A stretch of DNA of 7,863 nucleotides from Deltaproteobacteria bacterium (GTDB lineage Bacteria > Desulfobacterota_B > Binatia > UBA9968): the NCBI GenBank assembly GCA_027297485.1, contig JAPUHZ010000131.1:1-7863 (forward strand), written 5' to 3'. The notes beneath the pieces were generated by a model. That model had not been told where the DNA came from. It ran no database searches and worked only from the letters and a program-made list of their open reading frames with translations. Each line of letters starts with the position of its first letter. Positions within the stretch are counted from its first letter, which is position 1. This document shows positions 1 through 7,292 of this stretch, piece after piece. A program made the translations under genes and the position numbers.

Positions 1-86
1 CTGTTCCCTTATACCGGGATTTCCCATTTTAAAGTTAAAATTCTTTTTGCAGGAGGATATAGGCCGAGCTTCCGTATTTGGGGCCG

Positions 87-116
87 ACAATATCCGATAA
101 CGTGCAATTAGGTCAA
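87..116 (-). promoter_or_regulatory. possible sigma70-type promoter reading leftward
   Basis: On the minus strand a TTGACC hexamer (complement of 111-116) is followed after 18 bases by TATTGT (complement of 87-92). This fits a -35/-10 pair with slightly long spacing and would serve a gene beyond the left edge of the window. The -35 hexamer lies inside the inverted repeat at 109-125, which could let a regulator act there. The match is modest and no downstream gene is visible, so this is tentative. Confidence 0.2.
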
Positions 117-125
117 CCCGACCTA
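109..125. repeat. perfect 6-bp inverted repeat TAGGTC-N5-GACCTA
   Basis: TAGGTC (109-114) and GACCTA (120-125) are exact inverted copies around a 5-base centre, about 75 bases past the uvrA stop. It could be a small transcript hairpin or a two-fold-symmetric operator overlapping the possible leftward promoter. There is no T tract after it on the minus strand, so a simple intrinsic terminator is not supported. A perfect 6-bp dyad can arise by chance. Confidence 0.35.
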
Positions 126-152
126 GCAGACCTTAATTTCCTCCCAGGATGC

Positions 153-172
153 AATTAAACGACGTTTTAATT
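153..172. repeat. AT-rich hairpin just after uvrA
   Basis: AATTAAAC (153-160) and GTTTTAATT (164-172) pair around a 3-base loop with one bulged base, about 30 bases beyond the uvrA stop codon. The AT-rich stem is weak for a terminator and no U-run follows. It may help 3'-end processing, or it may be incidental. Confidence 0.25.
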
Positions 173-199
173 AAGTTCTACGCAAATTCCTTTGCATTT

Positions 200-3100
200 C
201 TATTTCCGAATTCTTTCTGCCGTCTCTCGATCGGTCTCTTCGGAGTTTCCATTGAGGTAATCCCTCAAATAGCGCGCCGTGTAGGATTGTTTGCCGTCCT
301 TGGCCACTTCCGGTGGCGGCCCGCAGGCGACTACATAGCCCCCCTCTTCCCCACCCTCCGGGCCCAGATCCACCAGGTAGTCCGCTTCCTTCACAATCTC
401 CAGGTTGTGCTCGATGGTGATTACAGTGTTGCCCATCTCTACGAGGCGGTGGAGGATCTGAATGAGCTTTTCCACATCGACAAAGTGAAGACCAGTGGTT
501 GGCTCATCCAAAACATAAAGGGTTTTCCCGCGAGACTCTTTTCCCAGTTCATAGGCGAGTTTTATCCTCTGTGCCTCTCCGCCGGAGAGCGTGTTACTTG
601 TCTGGCCGAGGGTAAGGTAGCCCATACCGATATCCTCGAGGATCTTGAGCGGCCTCATGATTTTCGGGAACGGACGGAAGAAGGATACGGCTTCTTCAAC
701 GGTCATGCCGAGCACATCGGCGATATTTCCGTTGTTGTATTGGATGCCAAGGGTCTCTTCGTTGAAGCGAGCCCCTCCGCAGGTGTCGCAGTCGACGAAG
801 ACATCCGGCAGAAAACTCATCTCCTTCCTGATCCTCCCTTGCCCGGCACAATCGTCACACCTCCCGCCGTGAACATTGAATGAGAATCGATTCGGGGCAT
901 AGCCACGCAGCCGGGCCTCCGGGGTGAGTGAGAATATTCTCCTGATCTCGTCAAGAATACCGACGTAGGAAGCTGGGATGGAACGGGGGGTTTTCCCGAT
1001 AGGGCTCTGATCCACCTCGACAACCCGTTCAAGCAGCTCCCACCCGGTAATTTCTCTGTGCTTTCCCGGACGGCCGGCAAACTGGCCCAGTTTCATTTTG
1101 AGGCCCTTATAAAGAACCTCCTTCACCAATGTGCTCTTTCCCGATCCTGATATTCCTGTCACACAGCTCCACGCCCCTAAAGGGAAGCGGACGTCGATGC
1201 CCTTGAGATTGTTTGCCATGGCTCCAAGGATGGTGAGCCAGGGAAAGCCGGTGAATAGACGCTTGGGCCAGACCCTCTTTTTAGTGGCCCGGAGGAAAGC
1301 GCCCGTGAGTGAGGCTGGATTCTCTCTGATCTCTTGGGGTGAGCCGAGCGCCACTATGTTTCCCCCATGGACCCCTGCCCCTGGTCCCAGGTCCACTATG
1401 AAGTCGGCAGAGCGAATAGTGGTCTCGTCGTGCTCCACCACAAGGACTGTGTTGCCTACCTCTTGCAGGTGCCTCAGGGTACGAAGCAGCATCCCGTTGT
1501 CGCGCGGGTGCAGGCCGATGGTAGGCTCATCGAGGATGTAGCAGACGCCCCGTAGATTCGACCCAAGCTGCGCTGCCAAACGGATTCGCTGAGCCTCTCC
1601 TCCGGAAAGGGTGTCGGCACGGCGGTCGAGAGTCAGGTAGGGGAGGCCTACCTCTGAGAGAAAATTCAGCCGCTGGTGGATTTCCCTAAGGATCTTTTCC
1701 GTGATGGCACGGTCCCGTTCGGATCTTCCATTCTCCCTCTTGCCTATACGGAGAGATCGGAAATATTCCAGCCCCTCCTTGACGGATAGAGAGGTGACTT
1801 GCCAAATCGCCTGGCCATCGACCTTGACCGCCTGGGCACGAGGGTTGAGTCTTCTTCCGCGACAAGCAGTGCATGGAGATTCGGTCATAAACTGGAATAG
1901 GCCCTCGCTCAGCCTGCCCTTCCCTCTCTCCCAACGCTCTCTCAGGTAGGGAAGAAGACCGCCAAACAGGGAGTTGTCACTTCCGCCGTAGAGGACAAGG
2001 TCTCTCTTTTTGTTTGTTAGGCGTGAGAAAGGTCTGTCGATATCAATCTGGTGGTCTTTCTTCAGATCACGCAGCAGGCACAGCATGCCTCGCTTCAGAT
2101 CCAATAGGTTTCCCGATGAGAAGGACGAGAGGGTTTCGGATAAAGGCTTACGGGGATCGGCAATGATCAGCTCTGGATCGAATTCCAAGTCGAAGCCCAA
2201 TCCGTTGCAGTGGGAACAGGCTCCCTGCCGGCTGTTAAAGGAGAAGAGCCTGGGGTCCGGGGGTTCATAGCCGATACCACAGTGGAGGCAGAAAAGGCGC
2301 TGGTTATAGATCTGCTCCCCTGCCTGGGAAAGTAGATGGACAACCCCATTCCCCAGGCGCAGTCCCTGCTCCACCATCGCCTCCACCTCTCGTCCCCCTG
2401 CTCTACCCCTGCCGATGACAATATCGATGTCGTGCTCACGATATCGCTCCAACCCGTTAAGAAGCTTAGTGGATTTGAGATCCACCATCTCTCCGTCGAT
2501 TCGCGCTCTGCGGTAGCCGAGCCTTCTTGCGCCGGTGATAACCTCCTTATGGAAGCCTTTCCGTCCCCTCACAATCGGACTGAGGATCATGACTTCCTTT
2601 CCCCTGTGAGTATGGGAGATGCGGTCCAGGATCTGGCTCTTAGTGAGCGATCTGATCTGGCGACCACACTGCACGCAGTGTTGTTTTCCCACTTTAGAGT
2701 AAAGGAGTCTCAGATAATGGTAGATCTCAGTGACCGTGGCCACGGTCGATTTCTTCCCCCCTTGGCTGAGGCGCTGCTCAATAGCTACCGTTGGGGGGAT
2801 GCCGGAGAGGAGGTCTACGTTGGGACGGGCCATGATCTTGAGGAACTGACGCGCATAGGCAGAGAGGCTGTCGATGTAGCGCCGTTGCCCTTCGGCGTAG
2901 ATAATGTCAAAGGCCAGTGAAGATTTGCCTGAACCGCTTAAGCCCGTAATCACGACCAACCGGTCACGCGGAATGTCCAAATTAATATTTTTTAGATTAT
3001 GCTCCTTGGCCCCAACAATCGTAATTGCTTTGTTTCCGTCCCTTGATCCCTTGGTCCTTTTATCTCTTAAGCTTTTTTCTAGGAGGGGTGTGAAGGGGGA

Positions 3101-5869
3101 TAGGGTTTCCCTTTCCAAGTAGGGCTTCAGGTAGCGACCGGTATGGGAGCTTTGGACCTGAGCTATCTCCGCGGGCGTTCCTACGGCTACAATCATTCCT
3201 CCTTCATCACCTCCCTCGGGCCCGAGATCGATAATGTGGTCGGCGCATTTGACGACCTCCATGTTGTGTTCGATGACGACGATGGAGTGTCCCTGCTCGA
3301 TCAGTTCATTAAAGGCCCAAAGCAGCTGCTCGATGTCATGGAAGTGCAGACCCGTGGTTGGCTCATCGAAGATGAACAGCGTGCCTGATTTTCTCGCCCT
3401 GGCCATATGGGCTGCAAGCTTGAGCCGCTGCGACTCGCCGCCTGAGAGGGTGGTGAGCGGTTGTCCCAAGCGGATGTAGTCCAGGCCGACGGTGCGTAAT
3501 GGACTAAGCCCATATCGGATCTCCGGAGAGTCTTTGAAGAACTCCATTGCCTCAGCAACCGTCAGATCCAAGACCTGACGGATGGTTCGCCCGCGATAGC
3601 TCACTTCGAGGATCTCTTCACGAAAACGGCTCCCATGGCACTCGGCACAAGAGGTGTAGACATCCGATAGGAATTGCATCTCGATCTTTTCGAACCCCGC
3701 GCCGCGACAGGTCTCGCATCTTCCCCCTTCTACGTTAAAGGAGAAGGTGGAGGGAGTATAACCCCTGAGGCGAGATAGGTCGGTGGCAGCGAAGAGACGG
3801 CGGATGGTGTCGAAGGCCTTCATGTAGGTGGCCGGATTAGAGCGCGGAGTTGTCCCCACAGGGGATTGATCGACCAGGACGACATCGGAAATTTTATCTA
3901 CCCCCTCGATGCGAGTGCACTGCGCTGCGGTGGCCACCGGGGACTCTTTGAGCTTCTTCAAATTGCGGTAGATGACTTCATCCATCAACGTCGATTTCCC
4001 CGATCCGGAGACGCCGGTGATGCAGACGAACAGCCCCAGGGGGATTTCTACATCGATCTTTTTGAGGTTGTTGGCCTGTGCTCCGAAGATCTTGAGGAGT
4101 CGCCGTGGAATCGGGCGGCGGTGGCAGGACGGAAATGGAATGGTCTTGCGGTGGGTGAGGTAGGCCGCGGTCAGGGAGTTGCGGCTTTTTAGCAGAGCTT
4201 CATAAGGACCGGCAAAAACTACCTGACCCCCTTCCTCACCGGCCTTCGGGCCGAGGTCGATGATGAAGTCGCTCTCTTTGATGATCTCAGGATCATGCTC
4301 CACCACGACGACGGTATTATTGTTGGACCTGAGACGATGGAGGATCTCCACGAGACGGTGGCTGTCCCGGGGATGGAGACCGATAGAGGGTTCGTCGAGT
4401 ACATAGAGCGTATTGACCAGTGAGGAGCCGATAGCAGTGGTGAGGTCGACCCGTTCTAACTCTCCGCCGGAGAGGGTGCGAGACTGGCGGTCTAAAGTGA
4501 GATACTCAAGGCCGACTTCCACCAGATAGCTGAGTCTTCGACGGATCTCATTGAGGATCAGGCTTGCCACCTGTTCGATCTGCCCAGCAGGCTTGAGATC
4601 GTTAAAGAATCGGTGGGCCTCGCCTACAACCATGGCGTTCATTTCAGCGATATTTTTTGTTTTGATCCTGAAATGGAGTGCCTCGGCCTTGAGCCGTGTC
4701 CCCTGGCACTGCGGACATAGCAGGTAGGCACGGTAACGCGAGAGAAAGACCCGCACATGCATCCTGTAGCTTTTCCGCTCCATCCGGCGAAACCAACCGC
4801 GCACCCCTTTGTATCTTCCATCCCCATCAATAACGAGCTTTTTCTGCTTTTCAGTCAAATCTCGGAAAGGTTTGTTAGGGGAGATCCGCTTGGTGCGACA
4901 AAATTCCATAAGTCTCTGGACTCTTCTGGGTTTGGTCCTCCAAGGCTTAATGGCCCCTTCGCTCAGAGACTTGGAGGGATCTGGAATGACCAACTCCAGG
5001 TCGATGTCGATCACCCGGCCAAATCCACGGCAGGTCTCGCAAGCGCCTAAGGGGCTGTTGAAGGAGAAGAGATTGGGAACAGGGTCGTGGTAGGAGAGAT
5101 CGCAGTGGGGGCAGTGAAGGTGCGTGCTGAAGGGCTCGCGGCGCCAACCTTCTTGGGGAAAGTGCAGGTTGAGTCTCCCTTTGCCGAAATGAAAGGCCTG
5201 CTCGAGGGATCCCGTGATCCTCTTCTTTCCCTCAGGACGATAAGCAAACCGATCCACCACAACTTCGAGGTTTTCCTTTTTTTGAGGTGGATCTCGGATC
5301 TCCTCCAAATCCCGGATGGCTTGGTTCTGCAATAGACGATGGAAACCGGCGTGTAGGAGTCCGGCCTTCACCTCGCTCCAAGGGAGGGAAGTAGGGAAGG
5401 CGAGCGGAAAGGTTAGGACCAGAGGAGAGCCTTCGGGTAAACTGGAGAGCTTTTTGAAGACCGATTGTGCCGTGTCCCTCTCCACAATTCTGTCGCACCC
5501 CTTACAGTTGAGAACCGCGATCTTGGAGAAGAGGAGCTTCAGGTGATCGTGTAGCTCGGTCATGGTCCCTACTGTGGAGCGGGAGGTCTTGACCGGCCGA
5601 CTCTGATCAATGGCGATGGTTGGAGGGATTCCTTCTATGCTTTCGACGTCGGGCTTGTCCATGCGGTCGAGAAATTGACGCGCGTAGGCGGAGAAGCTCT
5701 CGACATAGCGTCTCTGTCCTTCGGCATAGAGGATATCAAAGGCGAGTGTTGATTTTCCCGAGCCGCTGACACCCGTGATCACCGTTAGGGCGTTTAAGGG
5801 AATCTCCAGATTGATGTTTTTGAGGTTGTTCTGTCTTGCATCTTGAATGCGAATCCAATCCTGGCTCAT
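200..5869 (-). CDS. uvrA: UvrA tandem fusion: double-length excinuclease ABC subunit A
   Basis: UvrA is the DNA-damage sensor of nucleotide excision repair: a cytoplasmic ABC-type ATPase that dimerises, scans DNA and loads UvrB. One copy is normally about 940 residues; this uninterrupted frame has 1889 and contains two full copies joined near residues 920-947. Copy 1: Walker [10 protein letters not shown] 33-41, CxxC 253/256 and 277/280, LSGGE 466-470, Walker B LYVLDEPS 488-495, second Walker A 619-627, zinc-type cysteines 718/721 and 741/744, LSGGE 808-812, FIFDEPTT 832-839. Copy 2: Walker [10 protein letters not shown] 976-984, CxxC 1194/1197 and 1218/1221, LSGGE 1421-1425, YILDEPT 1444-1450, Walker A 1572-1580, cysteines 1671/1674 and 1694/1697, LSGGE 1761-1765, LYVLDEPTT 1784-1792. 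Copy 2 has the canonical UvrB-binding region (about 1091-1180, including RGRKG); the matching part of copy 1 (about 120-250) is divergent. Fused UvrAs are known, for example in Chlamydiae. The ATG is standard, starting just before the first ATPase fold, but no good Shine-Dalgarno precedes it. Confidence 0.97.
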   Translation of the reverse strand: MSQDWIRIQDARQNNLKNINLEIPLNALTVITGVSGSGKSTLAFDILYAEGQRRYVESFSAYARQFLDRMDKPDVESIEGIPPTIAIDQSRPVKTSRSTVGTMTELHDHLKLLFSKIAVLNCKGCDRIVERDTAQSVFKKLSSLPEGSPLVLTFPLAFPTSLPWSEVKAGLLHAGFHRLLQNQAIRDLEEIRDPPQKKENLEVVVDRFAYRPEGKKRITGSLEQAFHFGKGRLNLHFPQEGWRREPFSTHLHCPHCDLSYHDPVPNLFSFNSPLGACETCRGFGRVIDIDLELVIPDPSKSLSEGAIKPWRTKPRRVQRLMEFCRTKRISPNKPFRDLTEKQKKLVIDGDGRYKGVRGWFRRMERKSYRMHVRVFLSRYRAYLLCPQCQGTRLKAEALHFRIKTKNIAEMNAMVVGEAHRFFNDLKPAGQIEQVASLILNEIRRRLSYLVEVGLEYLTLDRQSRTLSGGELERVDLTTAIGSSLVNTLYVLDEPSIGLHPRDSHRLVEILHRLRSNNNTVVVVEHDPEIIKESDFIIDLGPKAGEEGGQVVFAGPYEALLKSRNSLTAAYLTHRKTIPFPSCHRRPIPRRLLKIFGAQANNLKKIDVEIPLGLFVCITGVSGSGKSTLMDEVIYRNLKKLKESPVATAAQCTRIEGVDKISDVVLVDQSPVGTTPRSNPATYMKAFDTIRRLFAATDLSRLRGYTPSTFSFNVEGGRCETCRGAGFEKIEMQFLSDVYTSCAECHGSRFREEILEVSYRGRTIRQVLDLTVAEAMEFFKDSPEIRYGLSPLRTVGLDYIRLGQPLTTLSGGESQRLKLAAHMARARKSGTLFIFDEPTTGLHFHDIEQLLWAFNELIEQGHSIVVIEHNMEVVKCADHIIDLGPEGGDEGGMIVAVGTPAEIAQVQSSHTGRYLKPYLERETLSPFTPLLEKSLRDKRTKGSRDGNKAITIVGAKEHNLKNINLDIPRDRLVVITGLSGSGKSSLAFDIIYAEGQRRYIDSLSAYARQFLKIMARPNVDLLSGIPPTVAIEQRLSQGGKKSTVATVTEIYHYLRLLYSKVGKQHCVQCGRQIRSLTKSQILDRISHTHRGKEVMILSPIVRGRKGFHKEVITGARRLGYRRARIDGEMVDLKSTKLLNGLERYREHDIDIVIGRGRAGGREVEAMVEQGLRLGNGVVHLLSQAGEQIYNQRLFCLHCGIGYEPPDPRLFSFNSRQGACSHCNGLGFDLEFDPELIIADPRKPLSETLSSFSSGNLLDLKRGMLCLLRDLKKDHQIDIDRPFSRLTNKKRDLVLYGGSDNSLFGGLLPYLRERWERGKGRLSEGLFQFMTESPCTACRGRRLNPRAQAVKVDGQAIWQVTSLSVKEGLEYFRSLRIGKRENGRSERDRAITEKILREIHQRLNFLSEVGLPYLTLDRRADTLSGGEAQRIRLAAQLGSNLRGVCYILDEPTIGLHPRDNGMLLRTLRHLQEVGNTVLVVEHDETTIRSADFIVDLGPGAGVHGGNIVALGSPQEIRENPASLTGAFLRATKKRVWPKRLFTGFPWLTILGAMANNLKGIDVRFPLGAWSCVTGISGSGKSTLVKEVLYKGLKMKLGQFAGRPGKHREITGWELLERVVEVDQSPIGKTPRSIPASYVGILDEIRRIFSLTPEARLRGYAPNRFSFNVHGGRCDDCAGQGRIRKEMSFLPDVFVDCDTCGGARFNEETLGIQYNNGNIADVLGMTVEEAVSFFRPFPKIMRPLKILEDIGMGYLTLGQTSNTLSGGEAQRIKLAYELGKESRGKTLYVLDEPTTGLHFVDVEKLIQILHRLVEMGNTVITIEHNLEIVKEADYLVDLGPEGGEEGGYVVACGPPPEVAKDGKQSYTARYLRDYLNGNSEETDRETAERIRK

Positions 5870-5885
5870 ACGATTTTCGATTCTC

Positions 5886-6152
5886 GATTTTAGATTCGAT
5901 AGCCGTATCTAATACAAACGCAGTAAGAAAGTTTACATTTCCTCGGTGGAAGGAGCCTTCAGACCGAGGGAAATGGGCCAGTGCCTTGAGGGCCGCCACC
6001 CCTACCCCTTCACGTGATTATTCCTACCGTTTGGGCCTGCACCAAGCCTCACGTTCGGTTCCCTCGTCCTTCAGTCTCCTGCCCCTCGGAATAGCCTCAA
6101 TGTAACAAATTTAAGTAAGTTTGTATTAGTCTAAAATCGGCGATCTAAAATC
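5886..6152. repeat. long imperfect inverted repeat, MITE-like or structured RNA
   Basis: The whole uvrA upstream spacer is organised as a palindrome. Left arm 5886-5939 and the inverted right arm 6099-6152 match in the same register in three exact blocks: GATTTTAGAT (5886-5895 against 6143-6152), CTAATACAAAC (5909-5919 against 6119-6129) and TTACATT (5933-5939 against 6099-6105). The DNA between blocks has diverged without net length change. The core (5940-6098) is GC-richer, codes for nothing I can recognise, and holds further inverted blocks, including CGAGGGAA (5965-5972) with TTCCCTCG (6059-6066). Size and layout fit a non-autonomous miniature transposable element (MITE) or a large hairpin in the uvrA leader. 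No target-site duplication is visible. AAAATC-type motifs also recur outside both arms. Confidence 0.6.
5941..5969. repeat. strong GC-rich stem-loop in the core of the inverted-repeat element
   Basis: CCTCGGT (5941-5947) pairs with ACCGAGG (5963-5969). Inside it GAAG (5949-5952) pairs with CTTC (5957-5960) around a 4-base loop, giving a two-part stem with a small internal asymmetry. On the minus strand, the direction of uvrA transcription, it is followed by an A-rich stretch rather than a U-run, so it is not a typical intrinsic terminator. It could act as a leader RNA structure upstream of uvrA or be the folded subterminal part of a mobile element. Confidence 0.5.
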
Positions 6153-6161
6153 CAAAATGGT

Positions 6162-6404
6162 TCATTGCAATTGGTATTTCTCTGCCAAAATCCGGCGGAA
6201 ACGGGAGCCGTAGATCAAATCAAATGTTTCTCCTTTATCGGGGAAAAGCTCCAGGGCCCTTTTCCTGGCATCGGCAACGAGCTTCTGTGCATCGCTCAAG
6301 GTAAGATTTGCCTGCCAGAGCAGGGTGGCGGTAAAATCAACGATCCGCCTGAGTCTTTTGAGCCTTTTTTCCTCGGCCAGTATTGGATCTTTGTTTTCCT
6401 TCAT
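6162..6404 (-). CDS. small conserved-looking protein of unknown function (80 aa)
   Basis: I do not recognise a named function. The 80-residue product begins with a strongly basic, lysine/arginine-rich helix-like segment (about residues 10-20: AEEKRLKRLRR), followed by a hydrophobic stretch with a tryptophan (21-33), a helix-type segment (34-52) and a C-terminal motif ELFPDKGETFDLIYGSRFRR (52-71). No signal peptide, membrane segment or metal-binding cysteines are seen; it is probably a small cytoplasmic helical protein. Gene reality is supported by the AAAGGA ribosome-binding site 7 bases before the ATG and the protein-like composition. It is on the uvrA strand, 292 bases upstream of uvrA, but the intervening palindromic element argues against a tight operon. 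Small proteins of this type occur as hypotheticals in deltaproteobacterial genomes, to my recollection. Confidence 0.72.
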   Translation of the reverse strand: MKENKDPILAEEKRLKRLRRIVDFTATLLWQANLTLSDAQKLVADARKRALELFPDKGETFDLIYGSRFRRILAEKYQLQ

Positions 6405-6411
6405 GGATCAA

Positions 6412-6417
6412 TCCTTT
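6412..6417 (-). promoter_or_regulatory. ribosome-binding site of the 80-aa gene
   Basis: On the minus strand AAAGGA (complement of 6412-6417) lies 7 bases upstream of the ATG at 6404-6402. It is the clearest Shine-Dalgarno sequence in the window and fixes the start of the small gene. Further upstream, TTGACC (complement of 6441-6446) and TAGAAA (complement of 6419-6424) are spaced 16 bases like a promoter. Transcription from there would begin at or inside this ribosome-binding site, so I do not call that promoter. Confidence 0.6.
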
Positions 6418-6515
6418 ATTTCTATCACATGGGTGAAGCAGGTCAACATTACCGTGATCGTTGGGGAACAACTGCCGTGATTACAGAAGGATAGCAAAAG
6501 GCAAATTCTGAAGAA

Positions 6516-6533
6516 CTGCTTCGCAGCAGGTAG
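6516..6533. repeat. small hairpin with adjacent GTAG, possible REP-like relic
   Basis: CTGCT (6516-6520) and AGCAG (6525-6529) form a 5-bp stem with loop TCGC, followed directly by GTAG (6530-6533) and GGACG. REP sequences served by REP-associated transposases are short hairpins flanked by a GTAG/GGAG tetranucleotide, and a transposase remnant starts about 40 bases downstream, so this may be the left end of the same decayed element. The rest of 6405-6570 shows no gene; a 21-codon ATG frame at 6429-6494 has no ribosome-binding site. The link to the transposase is inferred. Confidence 0.3.
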
Positions 6534-6570
6534 GGACGTTGCAGGGTTATTCTGGTTAGGGTAGAGAGTC

Positions 6571-6724
6571 ATGGATATGCCACCCCGTCTGGAGGCTCCA
6601 GGGGTCTTACACCATGTGATCGCCCGTGGGCTTGAGCGCGCAGATTTTTCGGGATGATCACGGCCGGGACGATTCCGGACGCCGGTTGGTGGCTTTAGTC
6701 GAGGCCGGCCCTATTTTCGGTTGA
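6571..6724 (+). pseudogene. decayed N-terminal fragment of a Y1/REP-associated transposase (RAYT)
   Basis: From ATG 6571 the frame reads MDMPPRLEAPGVLHHVIARG and on to LERAD, then hits TGA at 6655. Continuing from 6644 in the next frame gives IFRDDHGRDD and RRLVALVEAG up to TGA at 6722. Joined, the two pieces give the typical N terminus of Y1_Tnp transposases (pattern PRL-APG-LHHV--RG-----IF-DD-DR--F--RL). A deletion of 2 bases near 6643-6650, where an ATATTTTT-like run would be expected, explains the frame break. The HUH metal-binding motif and the catalytic tyrosine of this family lie further downstream and are absent, so no active enzyme can be made. Intact members nick single-stranded DNA at REP-type hairpins. 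This is a relic of an insertion between two divergently oriented genes. Confidence 0.75.
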
Positions 6725-6749
6725 CTTTCTAAAGGTTAATGACTAAAAG
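6721..6749 (+). promoter_or_regulatory. possible promoter for pgpA-cinA
   Basis: TTGACT (6721-6726) followed after 17 bases by TAAAAG (6744-6749) resembles a sigma70 -35/-10 pair with ideal spacing and is oriented toward pgpA. It starts at the end of the transposase remnant. A second TTGACT at 6806-6811 lies too close to the pgpA coding sequence to act as a -35 element. The -10 match is only partial, so the call is tentative. Confidence 0.35.
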
Positions 6750-6783
6750 TTTTTGATTCCGGGTTTCTCGTGGGAGCTAAGAT

Positions 6784-6795
6784 AGTTTTAAAACT
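6784..6795. repeat. perfect 12-bp palindrome AGTTTTAAAACT
   Basis: This uninterrupted 12-base palindrome sits between the candidate pgpA promoter and the pgpA coding region, in an AT-rich stretch. Its position suits an operator for a dimeric regulator, but AT-rich palindromes arise easily by chance and there is no second copy in the window. The remaining sequence from 6750 to 6830 shows nothing else I can name. Confidence 0.25.
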
Positions 6796-6830
6796 TCTAG
6801 CAAAGTTGACTGTTACACCACATTTTTAAG

Positions 6831-7292
6831 CTGCAAAAAATTATTCTATTTTTTGTCACGGGCGCGGGAGCGGGATATTTCCCCTGGTTCCCTGGAACCG
6901 TCGGCACCCTTCTGGCCATCCCCCTCTCTCTTGCCTTAAACCGCATGGCTACTGCCTCATTTTCCCTGTCTCTGCTGACCCTCAGTGCGTTTACCGTGAC
7001 CGCTACATGGTTCTGCAAAAAGGGGGAAGAGATCTTTCATGAAAAGGACTGTCGAAAAATCGTTATCGATGAGATCACAGGCTTTCTATTAGCCAACTTT
7101 CTTTCTCCTCCAGAGCTCTATCCGACGGCAGCGGCTTTCCTTCTGTTTCGGTTTTTCGATATTATAAAGGTGTTTCCCGCCGGGCGGGCGGAACAAATCC
7201 GGGGAGGCGTCGGCGTGATCTTAGATGACCTGGTTGCTGGTCTCTATAGCTTCTTAATTCTTCGCCTCCTGCTTCTTTGGAATCTCCTATGA
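6831..7292 (+). CDS. pgpA: phosphatidylglycerophosphatase A
   Basis: PgpA removes phosphate from phosphatidylglycerophosphate to give phosphatidylglycerol, the last step of that lipid's synthesis at the inner membrane. Counting from CTG 6831 the product has 153 residues, near the usual family length. The family signature is present: TGAGAGYFPWFPGTVGT (10-26), IVIDE-TGF (77-85) with the acidic DE pair 80-81, FRFFD (106-110) and GGVGVILDDLVAG (125-137). Hydrophobic stretches around 27-62, 84-107 and 132-153 suggest several membrane segments. The start is odd: the conserved N terminus lies upstream of the first ATG (6945), and no ATG, GTG or TTG occurs in frame back to the TGA at 6807. CTG 6831 or ATT 6822 (ATT TTT AAG CTG, resembling MFKL) are the only plausible non-standard starts, and neither has a good Shine-Dalgarno. 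The stop overlaps the cinA start. Function is confident; the exact start is not. Confidence 0.9.
   Translation: MQKIILFFVTGAGAGYFPWFPGTVGTLLAIPLSLALNRMATASFSLSLLTLSAFTVTATWFCKKGEEIFHEKDCRKIVIDEITGFLLANFLSPPELYPTAAAFLLFRFFDIIKVFPAGRAEQIRGGVGVILDDLVAGLYSFLILRLLLLWNLL

Larger units (their letters stand above)
1..199. other. gene-free region downstream of uvrA
   Basis: This stretch follows the uvrA stop codon (minus strand, bases 200-202) and I find no supportable gene in it. It contains two small inverted repeats (109-125 and 153-172) and a short GCAAA/TTTGC hairpin at 182-195, none followed by a clear run of T on the minus strand, so I cannot name a rho-independent terminator for uvrA. A Shine-Dalgarno-like aggagg at 51-56 on the plus strand has no ATG, GTG or TTG at a usable distance. 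On the minus strand an ATG at 27-25 stays open for nine codons to the window edge but has no convincing ribosome-binding site. A gene could begin just off the left edge. Confidence 0.6.

Noticed and set aside
1..27. minus-strand ATG open to the left edge
   Set aside because: Only nine codons are visible, with no convincing ribosome-binding site and no recognisable protein start.
149..883. 244-codon plus-strand open frame
   Set aside because: It lies antisense to the 3' end of uvrA, whose motifs are intact in the other frame. Its product shows no recognisable domain and no ribosome-binding site fixes its start.
2336..2920. 194-codon plus-strand open frame
   Set aside because: It is a shadow of uvrA copy 2 on the opposite strand; composition follows the complement of the UvrA codons.
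5736..6105. open frames crossing the palindromic spacer on both strands
   Set aside because: They combine uvrA antisense or out-of-frame sequence with palindromic DNA and show no protein-family features.
5870..6161. tRNA, T-box or CRISPR-like interpretation of the structured spacer
   Set aside because: I find no cloverleaf, no T-box sequence and no regularly spaced direct repeats; the structure is one long inverted repeat.
6165..6494. 109-codon plus-strand open frame
   Set aside because: It is antisense to the 80-aa gene, which has a good ribosome-binding site; this frame has none and no recognisable motif.
6945..7292. pgpA starting at ATG 6945
   Set aside because: This start would remove the conserved GAGAGYFPWFPGTVGT block that is encoded in frame just upstream, and no Shine-Dalgarno precedes it.
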